From the NCBI GenBank assembly GCA_023634235.1, contig JAMKCF010000014.1, positions 9,704,001 through 9,768,000 of the forward strand: 64,000 nucleotides of DNA, written 5' to 3'. Within the stretch, counting starts at the first letter, position 1. Every line of letters begins with the position of its first letter. This DNA is from Pisaster brevispinus. Taxonomy: Eukaryota > Echinodermata > Asteroidea > Forcipulatida > Asteriidae. The translations under genes and the position numbers were made by a program. Below are positions 1 through 10,215 of the stretch, in pieces. Under the pieces are notes generated by a model. The model worked only from the letters and a program-made list of their open reading frames with translations, searched no databases and was not told the DNA's origin.

Positions 1-59
1 GTATAGTTTTGAGGGTGATTTTACCGTCCTGACTTTGTCTTTGTTTCTTTGACAGCTCT

Positions 60-317
60 GTGTACAAAAATTCCATTGGAGATGCTTTAGAGGAGCGTCA
101 GGAGTTGCCCCACTTGCTGGTCATATCCGGTATGAAGGTTGCCCGCCGCGACCCTAAAAGTATAATTTTCGGATGCAGAGATATCAAAGGAAGAGTTAGG
201 TACAAATTTTGTTATCTAGCTTGCTTAGATCGGGAGTTATTCCCAAGCTTAGCCAAGAATTTATTTCGGACCTTTCTGTGCCGGCATTTTCTCACTGTCG
301 ATGATGTAGGCATGTAA
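60..317 (+). other. Plus-strand open frame lacking the usual TAG (satellite ORF, probably non-coding)
   Basis: In the frame that begins VYKNSIGDALEER, most monomers have TAG after the ERSE or ERxE residues. Here TTG (105-107) replaces it, so the frame runs 86 codons through LLVISGMKVARRDPKS and IIFGCRDIKGRVRYKFC to the end near 317. The apparent first codon is GTG, with no ribosome-binding or promoter context. A 1-bp loss (ttgttatctagc near 211) changes the frame relative to other units, so the C-terminal half is not the one other units would encode. I recognise no protein family. Confidence 0.5.
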
Positions 318-477
318 TACAGTGGTGTTTCGGGCAGCCCTACTTCCAGGCCACTCAGCTCGCCCACAAAATCGTCAGCTCAACAAAACTCACAGAAGAG
401 AGAACCCTTGAAACGAGCTTTCTAATGGTGTAAAACTTGTGCACATCCAGTATACTTTTGAGGATGATTTGACCGTC

Positions 478-648
478 CTTACTTTGTCTTTGTTTCTTTG
501 ACAGCTCTGTGTACAAAAATCCCCAAGGAGATGCTTTTGAGGAGCGTTCGGAGTAGCCCCACCTGCTGGTCATTTCCGGTATGAAGCTTGCCAGCCGCGA
601 CCCTATAAGTATAATGTTCGGATGCAGGGATATCCAAGGAAAAGTCAG
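478..648 (+). other. Splice-acceptor-like element plus 144-bp exon-like cassette (representative)
   Basis: CTTAC (478-482) fits a branch-point-like yUnAy word. A T/C-rich tract follows and ends in gacAG at 504, 23 nt after the A. Many units have CTGAC here instead. The next CAG|GT word is at 646-650, so the intervening segment 505-648 is 144 nt, an exact multiple of three. In the open plus frame the cassette starts with one base and ends with two bases of a split codon, so a tandem series would splice in frame. The same layout recurs in most units (for example 3826-3969). In three units (near 15468, 18607 and 21754) the GT is CT. Splicing is not demonstrated; the cassette has an in-frame TAG in almost all copies. 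Confidence 0.35.
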
Positions 649-2748
649 GTACAAATTTTGTCTCTCTAGCTTGCCTAGATCGGGAGTTATTCCAAAGCTT
701 AGCCAAGAATTTATTTCGGACCTTTCTGTGCCGGCATTTTCTCACTGGCGATGACGTAGGGATGTAATACAGTGGTGTTTCGGGCAGCCCTACTTCCACG
801 CCACTCAGCTCGCCCACAAAATCGTCAGCTCAACGAAACTCACGGAAGAGAGAACCCTTGAAACGAGCTTTCCAATGGTGTAGACTTGTGCACATCCAGT
901 ATAATTTTGAGGATGATTTGACCGTCCTTACTTTGTCTTTGTTTTTTGACAGCTCTGTGTACAAAAATCCCATTGGAGATGCTTTTGAGGAGCGTTCGGA
1001 GTAGCCCAACTGCTGGTCATTTCCGGTATGAAGCTTGCCAGCCGCGACCCTAAAAGTATAATTTCCGGATGCAGGGATATCCAAGGAAGAGTCAGGTACA
1101 AATTTTGTCTCTCTAGCTTGCCTAGATCAGGAGTTATTCCAAAGCTTAGCCAATAATTTATTTCGGACCTTTCTGTGCCGGCATTTTCTCACTGGCGATG
1201 ACGTAGGGATGTTATACAGTGGTGTTTCGGGCAGCCCTACTTCCACGCCACTCAGCTCGCCCACAAAATCGTCAGCTCAACGAAACTCACGGAAGAGAGA
1301 ACCCTTGAAACGAGCTTTCCAATGGTGTAGACTTGTGCACATCCAGTATAATTTTGAGGATGATTTGACCGTCCTTACTTTGTCTTTGTTTCTTTGACAG
1401 CTCTGTGTACAAAAATCCCATTGGAGATGCTTTTGAGGAGCGTTAGGAGTAGCCCCACTTGCTGGTCATTTCCGGTATGAAGCTTGCCCGCCGCGACCCT
1501 AAAAGTATAATTTTCGGATGCAGAGATATCCAAGGAAGATACAGGTACACATTTTGTCTCTCTAGCTTGCTTAGATCGGGAGTTAATCCCAAGCTTAGCC
1601 AAGAATTTATTTCGGACCTTTCTGTGCCGGCATTTTCTCACTGTCGATGATGTAGGCATGTAATACAGTGGTGTTTCGGGCAGCCCTACTTCCACGCCAC
1701 TCAGCTCGCCCACAAAATCGTCAGCTCAACAAAACTCACGCAAGAGAGAACCCTTAAAACGAGCTTTCCAATGGTGTAGACTTGTGCACATCCAGTATAA
1801 TTTTGAGGATGATTTGACCGTCCTTACTTTGTCTTTGTTTCTTTGACAGCTCTGTGTACAAAAATCCCAAAGGAGATGCTTTTGAGGAGCGTTCGGAGTA
1901 GCCCCACCTGCTGGTCATTTCCGGTATGAAGGTTGCCCGCCGCGACCCTAAAAGTATAATTTTCGAAAGCAGGGATATCCAAGGAAGAGTCAGGTACAAA
2001 TTTTGTCTCTCTAGCTTGCCTAGATCAGGAGTTATTCCCAAGCTTAGCCAAGAATTTATTTCGGACCTTTCTGTGCCGGCATTTTCTCACTGTCGATGAC
2101 GTAGGGTCGTTATACAGTGGTGTTTCGGGCAGCCCTACTTCCAGGCCACTCAGCTCGCCCACAAAATCGTCAGCTCAACGAAACTCACGGAAGAGAGAGA
2201 GCCCTTGAGACGAGCTTTCCAATGGTGTAAAACTCGTGCAAATCCGCTATATTTTTGAGGGTTATTTGACCGTCCTGACTTTGTCTTTGTTTCTTTGACA
2301 GCTCTGTGTACAAAAATTCCATTGGAGATGCTTTTGAGGAGCGTTAGGAGTAGCCCCACCTGCTGGTTATTTCCGGTATGAACCTTGCCCGCCGCGACCC
2401 TAAAAGTCTGATTTTCGGATGCAGGGATATCCAAGGAAGAGTCAGGTACACATTTTGTCTCTCTAGCTTGCCTAGATCGGGAGTTATTCCCAAACTTAGC
2501 TAAGAATTTATTTCGGACCTTTCTGTGCCGGCATTTTCTCACTGTCGATGACGTAGGGTTGTAATACAGTGGTGTTTCGGGCAGCCCTACTTCCAGGCCA
2601 CTCAGCTCGCCCACAAAATCGTCAGCTCAACAGAACTCACGGAAGAAAGAGCCCTTGAGACGAGCTTTCCAATGGTGTAAAACTTGTGTAAATCCAGTTT
2701 AATTTTGAAGGTGATTTGACCGTCCTGACTTTGTCTTTGATTCTTTGA

Positions 2749-2922
2749 CAGGTCTGTGTACAAAAATCCCATTGGAGATGCTTTTGAGGAGCGTTCGGAG
2801 TAGCCCCACCTGCTGGTCATTTCCGTTATGAACCTTGCCCGCCGCGACCCAAAAGTTTGATTTTCGGATGCAGGGATATCCAAGGAAGACTCAGGTACAA
2901 ATTTTGTCTCTCTAGCCTTTGA
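2749..2922 (+). repeat. Truncated 174-bp monomer (first example)
   Basis: The unit keeps the first ~160 bp of the monomer and then reads agcc directly into tttgaccgtcctg and on to tgtgtac of the next unit. Compared with the full unit at 3373, this equals two deletions: 246 bp (equivalent to 3543-3788) and 29 bp (equivalent to 3802-3830). The second removes the pyrimidine tract and cagctctg word and is flanked by a shared ctg. The unit is 1 bp shorter than later examples because cgaccctaaaag reads cgacccaaaag near 2848. Confidence 0.9.
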
Positions 2923-3142
2923 CCGTCCTGTGTACAAAAATCCCATTGGAGATGCTTTTGAGGAGCGTTAGGAGTAGCCCCACTTGCTGGTCATTTCCGG
3001 TATGAAGCTTGCCCGCCGCGACCCTAAAAGTATAATTTTCGGATGCAGGGATATCCAAGGAAGAGTCAGGTACAAATTTTGTCTCTCCAGCCTGCCTAGA
3101 TCGGGAGTTATTCCGAAGCTTAGCCAAGAATTTATTTCGGAC

Positions 3143-3688
3143 CTATCTGTGCCGGCATTTTCTCACTGCCGATGACGTAGGGATGTAATACAGTGGTGTT
3201 TCGGGCAGCCCTACTTCCAAGCCACTCATCTCGCCCACAAAATCGTCAGCTCTACGAAACTCACGGAAGAGAGAGCCCTTGAGACGAGCTTTCCAATGGT
3301 GTAAAACGTGTGTAAATCCAGTATAGTTTTGAGGCTGATTTGACCGTCCTGACTTTGTCTTTGTTTCTTTGACAGCTCTGTGTACAAAAATTCCATTGGA
3401 GATGCTTTTGAGGAGCGTTAGGAGTAGCCCCACCTGCTGGTCATTTCCGGTATGAAGCTTGCCCGCCGCAACCCTAAAAGTATAATTTTCGGATGCAGGG
3501 ATATCCAAGGAAGAGTCAGGTACAAATTTTGTCTCTCTAGCCTGCCTAGATCGGGAGTTATTCCAAAGCTTAGCCAAGAATTTATTTCGGACCTTTCTGT
3601 GCCGGCATTTTCTCACTGGCGATGACGTAGGGATGTAATACAGTGGTGTTTCGGGCAGCCCTACTTCCAGGCCACTCAGCTCGCCCAC
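3143..3688 (-). other. 181-codon minus-strand frame read through a lost monomer stop
   Basis: Most units stop this frame at a TGA (complement of ctcaac) just before the ADDFVGE segment. Near 3250 the plus strand reads gctctacg instead of gctcaacg, so the stop becomes AGA and the frame continues into the adjacent monomer. It shows directly that only one stop per 450 bp interrupts this frame. No family was recognised. Confidence 0.55.
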
Positions 3689-3822
3689 AAAATCGTCAGC
3701 TCAACAAAACTCACAGAAGAGAGAACCCTTGAAACGAGCTTTCCAATGGTGTAAAACTTGTGCACATCCAGTATACTTTTGAGGATGATTTGACCGTCCT
3801 GACTTTGTCTTTGTTTCTTTGA

Positions 3823-4272
3823 CAGCTCTGTGTACAAAAATCCCAAAGGAGATGCTTTTGAGGAGCGTTCGGAGTAGCCCCACCTGCTGGTCATTTCCGG
3901 TATGAAGCTTGCCAGCCGCGACCCTAAAAGTATAATTTTCGGATGCAGGGATATCCAAGGAAAAGTCAGGTACACATTTTGTCTCTCTAGCTTGCCTAGA
4001 TCAGGAGTTATTCCCAAGCTTAGCCAAGAATTTATTTCGGACCTCTCTGTGCCGGCATTTTCTCACTGGCGATGACGTAGGGATGTTATACAGTGGTTTT
4101 TCGGGCAGCCCTACGTCCAGGCCGCTCAGCTCGCCCACGAAAGCGTCAGCTCAACGAAAAAATCGGAAAAGAGAACCCTTGAAACGAGCTTTCCAATGGT
4201 GTAAAACGTGTGCACATCCAGTATAATTTTGAGCATGATTTGACCGTCCTTACTTTGTCTTTGTTTCTTTGA
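3823..4272 (+). repeat. Reference 450-bp monomer with internal landmarks
   Basis: This is a full-length monomer used here as a map. Its landmarks are TGTACA 3831-3836, HindIII word AAGCTT 3905-3910, EcoRV word GATATC 3950-3955, CAG|GTAC at 3967-3972, a second AAGCTT 4016-4021, NaeI word GCCGGC 4051-4056, and two CAGCTC words 4127-4132 and 4147-4152; the next anchor at 4273 starts with a third CAGCTC. TGTACA, GATATC and GCCGGC occur about once per monomer, so BsrGI, EcoRV or NaeI should give a ~450-bp ladder. HindIII should give ~111 and ~339-bp pieces where both sites survive. The second HindIII site is lost in units that read aaacttagacc (for example 4486 and 15063). Confidence 0.9.
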
Positions 4273-5120
4273 CAGCTCTGTGTACAAAAATCCCAATGGA
4301 GATGCTTTTGAGGAGCGTTCGGAGTAGCCCCACCTGCTGGTCATTTCCGGTATGAAGGTTGCCCGCCGCGACCCTAAAAGTATAATTTTCGGATGCAGGG
4401 ATATCCAAGGAAGAGTCAGGTACAAATTTTGTCTCTCTAGCTTGCCTAGATCGGGAGAAATTCCCAAACTCAGACCAGAATTTATTTCGGACCTTTCTGT
4501 GCCGGCATTTTCTCACTGGTGATGACGTGGGGATGTAATACAGTGGTGTTTCGGGCAGCCCTACTTCCAGGCCGCTCAGCTCACCCACAAAATCGTCAGC
4601 TCAACAGAACTCACGGAAGAGAGAGCCCTTGAGACGAGCTTTCCAATGGTGTAAAACTTGTGCAAATCCATTATATTTTTGAGGGTTATTTGACCGTCCT
4701 GACTTTGTCTTTGTTTCTTTGACAGCTCTGGGTACAAAAATCCCATTGGAGATGCTTTTGAGGAGCGTTAGGAGTAGCCCCACTTGCTGGTCATTTCCGG
4801 TATGAAGTTTGCCCGCCGCGACCCTAAAAGTATAATTTTCGGATGCAGGGATATCCAAGGAAGAGTCAGGTACAAATTTTGTCTCTCTAGCCTGCCTAGA
4901 TCGGGAGTTATTCCCAAGCTTATCTAATAATTTATTTCGGACCTTTCTGTGCCGGCAATTTCTCACTGTCGAGGACGTAGGGATGTAATACAGTGGTGTT
5001 TCGGGCAGCCCTACTTCCAGGCGACTCAGCTCGCCCACAAAATCGTCAGCTCAACGAAACTCACGGAAGAGAGAACCCTTGAAACGAGTTTTCCAATGGT
5101 GTAAAACTTGTGTAAATCCA

Positions 5121-6320
5121 GTATAGTTTTGAGGGTGATTTGACCGTCCTGACTTTGTCTTTGTTTCTTTGACAGCTCTGTGTACAAAAATTCCATTGGA
5201 GATGCTTTAGAGGAGCGTCAGGAGTTGCCCCACTTGCTGGTCATATCCGATATGAAGGTTGCCCGCCGCGACCCTAAAAGTATAATTTTCGGATGCAGAG
5301 ATATCAAAGGAAGAGTTAGGTACAAATTTTGTTATCTAGCTTGCTTAGATCGGGAGTTATTCCCAAGCTTAGCCAAGAATTTATTTCGGACCTTTCTGTG
5401 CCGGCATTTTCTCACTGTCGATGATGTAGGCATGTAATACAGTGGTGTTTCGGGCAGCCCTACTTCCAGGCCACTCAGCTCGCCCACAAAATCGTCAGCT
5501 CAACAAAACTCACAGAAGAGAGAACCCTTGAAACGAGCTTTCTAATGGTATAAAACTTGTGCACATCCAGTATAATTTTGAGGATGATTTGACCGTCCTT
5601 ACTTTGTCTTTGTTTCTTTGACAGCTCTGTGTACAAAAATCCCCAAGGAGATGCTTTTGAGGAGCGTTCGGAGTAGCCCCACCTGCTGGTCATTTCCGGT
5701 ATGAAGCTTGCCAGCCGCGACCCTATAAGTATAATGTTCGGATGCAGGGATATCCAAGGAAAAGTCAGGTACAAATTTTGTCTCTCTAGCTTGCCTAGAT
5801 CGGGAGTTATTCCAAAGCTTAGCCAAGAATTTATTTCGGACCTTTCTGTGCCGGCATTTTCTCACTGGCGATGACGTAGGGATGTTATACAGTGGTGTTT
5901 CGGGCAGCCCTACTTCCACGCCACTCAGCTCGCCCACAAAATCGTCAGCTCAACGAAACTCACGGAAGAGAGAACCCTTGAAACGAGTTTTCCAATGGTG
6001 TAGACTTGTGCACATCCAGTATAATTTTGAGGATGATTTGACCGTCCTTACTTTGTCTTTGTTTTTTGACAGCTCTGTGTACAAAAATCCCATTGGAGAT
6101 GCTTTTGAGGAGCGTTCGGAATAGCCCCACCTGCTGGTCATTTCCGGTATGAAGCTTGCCAGCCGCGACCCTAAAAGTATAATTTCCGGATGCAGGGATA
6201 TCCAAGGAAGAGTCAGGTACAAATTTTGTCTCTCTAGCTTGCCTAGATCAGGAGTTATTCCAAAGCTTAGCCAAGAATTTATTTCGGACCTTTCTGTGCC
6301 GGCATTTTCTCACTGGCGAT
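5121..6320. repeat. Right copy of the 5120-bp-spaced block
   Basis: This block corresponds to 1-1200 at a constant offset of 5120 bp. It directly precedes the 3951-bp higher-order repeat, and that repeat's first units in turn match 2299-2922. The left 4 kb of the window is therefore a diverged relative of 5.1-8.2 kb with two monomers gained or lost and one truncated unit duplicated. Confidence 0.8.
5180..5437 (+). other. Plus-strand open frame lacking TAG, copy at +5120
   Basis: This is the duplicate of the frame at 60-317, with TTG at 5225-5227 and one residue changed (ISDMK for ISGMK). It exists because of the 5120-bp block duplication and is not independent evidence of coding. Confidence 0.5.
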
Positions 6321-6969
6321 GACGTAGGGATGTTATACAGTGGTGTTTCGGGCAGCCCTACTTCCACGCCACTCAGCTCGCCCACAAAATCGTCAGCTCA
6401 ACGAAACTCACGGAAGAGAGAGCCCTTGAGACGAGCTTTCCAATGGTGTAAAACTTGTGCAAATCCGCTATATTTTTGAGGGTTATTTGACCGTCCTGAC
6501 TTTGTCTTTGTTTCTTTGACAGCTCTGTGTACAAAAACTCCATTGGAGATGCTTTTGAGGAGCGTTAGGAGTAGCCCCACCTGCTGGTTATTTCCGGTAT
6601 GAACCTTGCCCGCCGCGACCCTAAAAATCTGATTTTCGGATGCAGGGATAACCAAGGAAGAGTCAGGTACACATTTTGTCTCTCTAGCTTGCCTAGATCG
6701 GGAGTTATTCCCAAACTTAGCTAAGAATTTGTTTCGGACCTTTCTGTGCCGGCATTTTCTCACTGTCGATGACGTAGGGTTGTAATACAGTGGTGTTTCG
6801 GGCAGCCCTACTTCCAGGCCACTCAGCTCGCCCACAAAATCGTCAGCTCAACAGAACTCACGGAAGAAAGAGCCCTTGAGACGAGCTTTCCAATGGTGTA
6901 AAACTTGTGTAAATCCAGTTTAATTTTGAAGGTGATTTGACCGTCCTGACTTTGTCTTTGATTCTTTGA

Positions 6970-7144
6970 CAGGTCTGTGTACAAAAATCCCATTGGAGAT
7001 GCTTTTGAGGAGCGTTCGGAGTAGCCCCACCTGCTGGTCATTTCCGTTATGAACCTTGCCCGCCGCGACCCTAAAAGTTTGATTTTCGGATGCAGGGATA
7101 TCCAAGGAAGACTCAGGTACAAATTTTGTCTCTCTAGCCTTTGA
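6970..7144 (+). repeat. Truncated 175-bp monomer, first of tandem pair in HOR copy 1
   Basis: It has the same double-deletion architecture as 2749-2922. At the junction (about 7136-7152) it reads ccgtattgtg instead of ccgtcctgtg, which distinguishes it from its partner. It belongs to a tandem pair, whereas the related region near 2.75 kb has only one truncated unit. Confidence 0.9.
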
Positions 7145-7319
7145 CCGTATTGTGTACAAAAATCCCATTGGAGATGCTTTTGAGGAGCGTTAGGAGTAGC
7201 CCCACTTGCTGGTCATTTCCGGTATGAAGCTTGCCCGCCGCGACCCTAAAAGTTTGATTTTCGGATGCAGGGATATCCAAGGAAGACTCAGGTACAAATT
7301 TTGTCTCTCTAGCCTTTGA
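7145..7319 (+). repeat. Truncated 175-bp monomer, second of tandem pair in HOR copy 1
   Basis: This 175-bp unit has the junction agcctttgaccgtcctg at about 7311-7327. It is immediately followed by a full 450-bp monomer at 7320. The shared deletion breakpoints show that the pair arose by duplication of one truncated unit rather than by two independent deletions. Confidence 0.9.
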
Positions 7320-9519
7320 CCGTCCTGTGTACAAAAATCCCATTGGAGATGCTTTTGAGGAGCGTTAGGAGTAGCCCCACCTGCTGGTTATTTCCGGTAT
7401 GAACCTTGCCCGCCGCGACCCTAAAAGTCTGATTTTCGGATGCAGGGATAACCAAGGAAGAGTCAGGTACACATTTTGTCTCTCTAGCCTGCCTACATCG
7501 GGAGTTATTCTGAAGCTTAGCCAAGAATTTATTTCGGACCTTTCTGTGCCGGCATTTTCTCACTGCCGATGACGTAGGGATGTAATACAGTGGTGTTTCG
7601 GGCAGCCCTACTTCCAAGCCACTCATCTCGCCCACAAAATCGTCAGCTCAACGAAACTCACGGAAGAGAGAGCCCTTGAGACGAGCTTTCCAATGGTGTA
7701 AAACGTGTGTAAATCCAGTATAGTTTTGAGGCTGATTTGACCGTCCTGACTTTGTCTTTGTTTCTTTGACAGCTCTGTGTACAAAAATTCCATTGGAGAT
7801 GCTTTTGAGGAGCGTTAGGAGTAGCCCCACCTGCTGGTCATTTCCGGTATGAAGCTTGCCCGCCGCAACCCTAAAATTATAATTTTCGGATGCAGGGATA
7901 TCCAAGGAAGAGTCAGGTACAAATTTTGTCTCTCTAGCCTGCCTAGATCGGGAGTTATTCCAAAGCTTAGCCAAGAATTTATTTCGGACCTTTCTGTGCC
8001 GGCATTTTCTCACTGGCGATGACGTAGGAATGTAATACAGTGGTGTTTCGGGCAGCCCTACTTCCAGGCCACTCAGCTCGACCACAAAATCGTCAGCTCA
8101 ACGAAACTCACGGAAAAGAGAACCCTTGAAACGAGCTTTCCAATGTTGTAAAACTTTTGCACATCCAGTATAATTTTGAGGATGATTTGACCGTCCTGAC
8201 TTTGTCTTTGATTCTTTGACAGGTCTGTGTACAAAAATCCCATTGGAGATGCTTTTGAGGAGCGTTCGGAGTAGCCCCACCTGCTGGTTATTTCCGTTAT
8301 GAACCTTGCCCGTCGCGACCCTAAAAGTCTGATTTTCGGATGCAGGGATAACCAAGGAAGAGTCAGGTACACATTTTGTCTCTCTAGCCTGCCTACATCG
8401 GGAGTTATTCCGAAGCTTAGCCAAGAATTTATTTCGGACCTTTCTGTGCCGGCATTTTCTCACTGTCGATGACGTAGGGTTGTAATACAGTGGTGTTTCG
8501 GGCAGCCCTACTTCCAGGCCACTCAGCTCGCCCACAAAATCGTCAGCTCAACAGAACTCACGGAAGAAAGAGCCCTTGAGACGAGCTTTCCAATGGTGTA
8601 AAACTTGTGTAAATCCAGTATAATTTTGAGGATGATTTGACCGTCCTGACTTTGTCTTTGATTCTTTGACAGGTCTGTGTACAAAAATCCCATTGGAGAT
8701 GCTTTTGAGGAGCGTTCGGAGTAGCCCCACCTGCTGGTTATTTCCGTTATGAACCTTGCCCGTCGCGACCCTAAAAGTCTGATTTTCGGATGCAGGGATA
8801 TCCAAGGAAGAGTCAGGTACAAATTTTGTCTCTCTAGCTTGCCTAGATCGGGAGTTATTCCTAAACTTAGACCAGAATTTATTTTTGGACCTTTCTGTGC
8901 CGGTATTTTCTCACTGGCGATGACGTGGGGATGTAATACAGTGGTGTTTCGGGCAGCCCTACTTCCAGGCCGCTCAGCTCGCCCACAAAATCGTCAGCTC
9001 AACAGAACTCACGAAAAAAGAGCATTTGAGACGAGCTTTCCAATGGTGTAAAACTTGTGTAAATCCAGTTTAATTTTGAAGGTGATTTGACCGTCCTGAC
9101 TTTGTCTTTGATTCTTTGACAGCTCTGGGTACAAAAATCCCATTGGAGATGCTTTTGAGGAGCGTTAGGAGTAGCCCCACTTGCTGGTCATTTCCGGTAT
9201 GAAGTTTGCCCGCCGCGACCATAAAAGTATACTTTTCGGATGCAGGGATATCCAAGGAAGAGTCAGGTACAAATTTTGTCTCTCCAGCCTGCCTAGATCG
9301 GGAGTTATTCCCAAGCTTAGCTAAGAATTTATTTCGGACCTTTCTGTGCCGGCATTTTCTCACTGGCGATGACGTAGGGATGTAATACAGTGGTGTTTCG
9401 GGCAGCCCTACTTCCAGGCCACTCAGCTCGACCACAAAAATCGTCAGCTCAACAGAACTCACGAAAAAAGAGCATTTGAGACGAGCTTTCCAATGGTGTA
9501 AAACTTGTGTAAATCCAGT

Positions 9520-10215
9520 TTAATTTTGAAGGTGATTTGACCGTCCTGACTTTGTCTTTGATTCTTTGACAGGTCTGTGTACAAAAATCCCATTGGAGAT
9601 GCTTTTGAGGAGCGTTCGAAGTAGCCCCACCTGCTGGTCATTTCCGTTATGAACCTTGCCCGCCGCGACCCTAAAAGTCTGATTTTCGGATGCAGGGATA
9701 TCCAAGGAAGACTCAGGTACAAATTTTGTCTCTCTAGCCTGCCTAGATCGGGAGTTATTCCAAAGCTGAGCCAAGAATTTATTTCGGACCTTTCTGTGCC
9801 GGTATTTTCTCACTGGCGATGACGTAGGGATGTAATACATTGGTGTTTCGGGCAGCCCTACTTCCAGGCCACTCAGCTCGACCACAAAAATCGTCAGCTC
9901 AACGAAAAAAACGGAAAAAAGAACCCTTGAAACGAGCTTTCCAATGTTGTAAAACTTGTGTAAATCCAGTATAATTTTGAGGATGATTTGACCGTCCTTA
10001 CTTTGTCTTTGTTTCTTTGACAGATCTGTGTTCAAAAATCCCAATGGGGATGCTTTTGAGGAGCGTTCGAAGTAGCCCCACCTGCTGGTCATTTCCGTTA
10101 TGAACCTTGCCCGCCGCGACCCTAAAAGTATAATTTTCGGATGCAGGGATATCCAAGGAAGAGTCAGGTACACATTTTGTCTTTCTAGCTTGCCTAGATC
10201 GGGAGTTATTCCCAA
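9520..10215 (-). other. Longest open frame (231 codons, minus strand), a satellite artefact in HOR copy 1
   Basis: Two minus-strand frames that normally end separately are fused. A 1-bp insertion (accacaaaaatcgtc near 9880-9895) shifts frame at the point where the usual TGA (complement of ctcaac) would stop translation. The product joins the MGITPDLG-type frame to the ELSGLEVGLPETP-type frame. I see no signal peptide, catalytic motif or recognisable fold. Its composition follows the satellite's base sequence, so I regard it as non-coding. Confidence 0.6.

Larger units (their letters stand above)
1..1200. repeat. Left copy of a long-range block repeated 5120 bp downstream
   Basis: Monomers at anchors 53, 502 and 950 match those at 5173, 5622 and 6070, each offset by exactly 5120 bp and sharing the same 449- and 448-bp unit lengths. 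Only scattered substitutions were seen by eye, such as ttaccg versus tgaccg near 31/5151 and gtaat versus gttat near 773/5885, plus a 1-bp indel near 1006/6126. After this block the correspondence shifts to an offset of about 4221 bp (2299 with 6520, 2749 with 6970), which means two monomers present here are absent from the downstream copy. Confidence 0.8.

Noticed and set aside
120..250. C2-domain-like reading of the plus-strand frame (LLVISGMKLARRDPKS)
   Set aside because: The resemblance is limited to a few residues typical of many beta-rich segments; it is too weak to call without a profile search.
820..850. CENP-B box (minus-strand TTTCGTTGAG within the monomer)
   Set aside because: The left half TTCGTTG is suggestive, but the required A and CGGG core at the right spacing are absent in the units inspected.
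3823..4272. Monomer as an internal dimer of two ~225-bp halves
   Set aside because: The halves share only short words (AAGCTT, tacaaa, CAGCTC); no extended alignment is visible by eye.
5545..5560. TATA box (ggtataaaac) as a promoter
   Set aside because: It is a single G-to-A variant of the standard ggtgtaaaac, also present near 29538, 31793, 33132 and 34487, with no supporting promoter structure or gene downstream.
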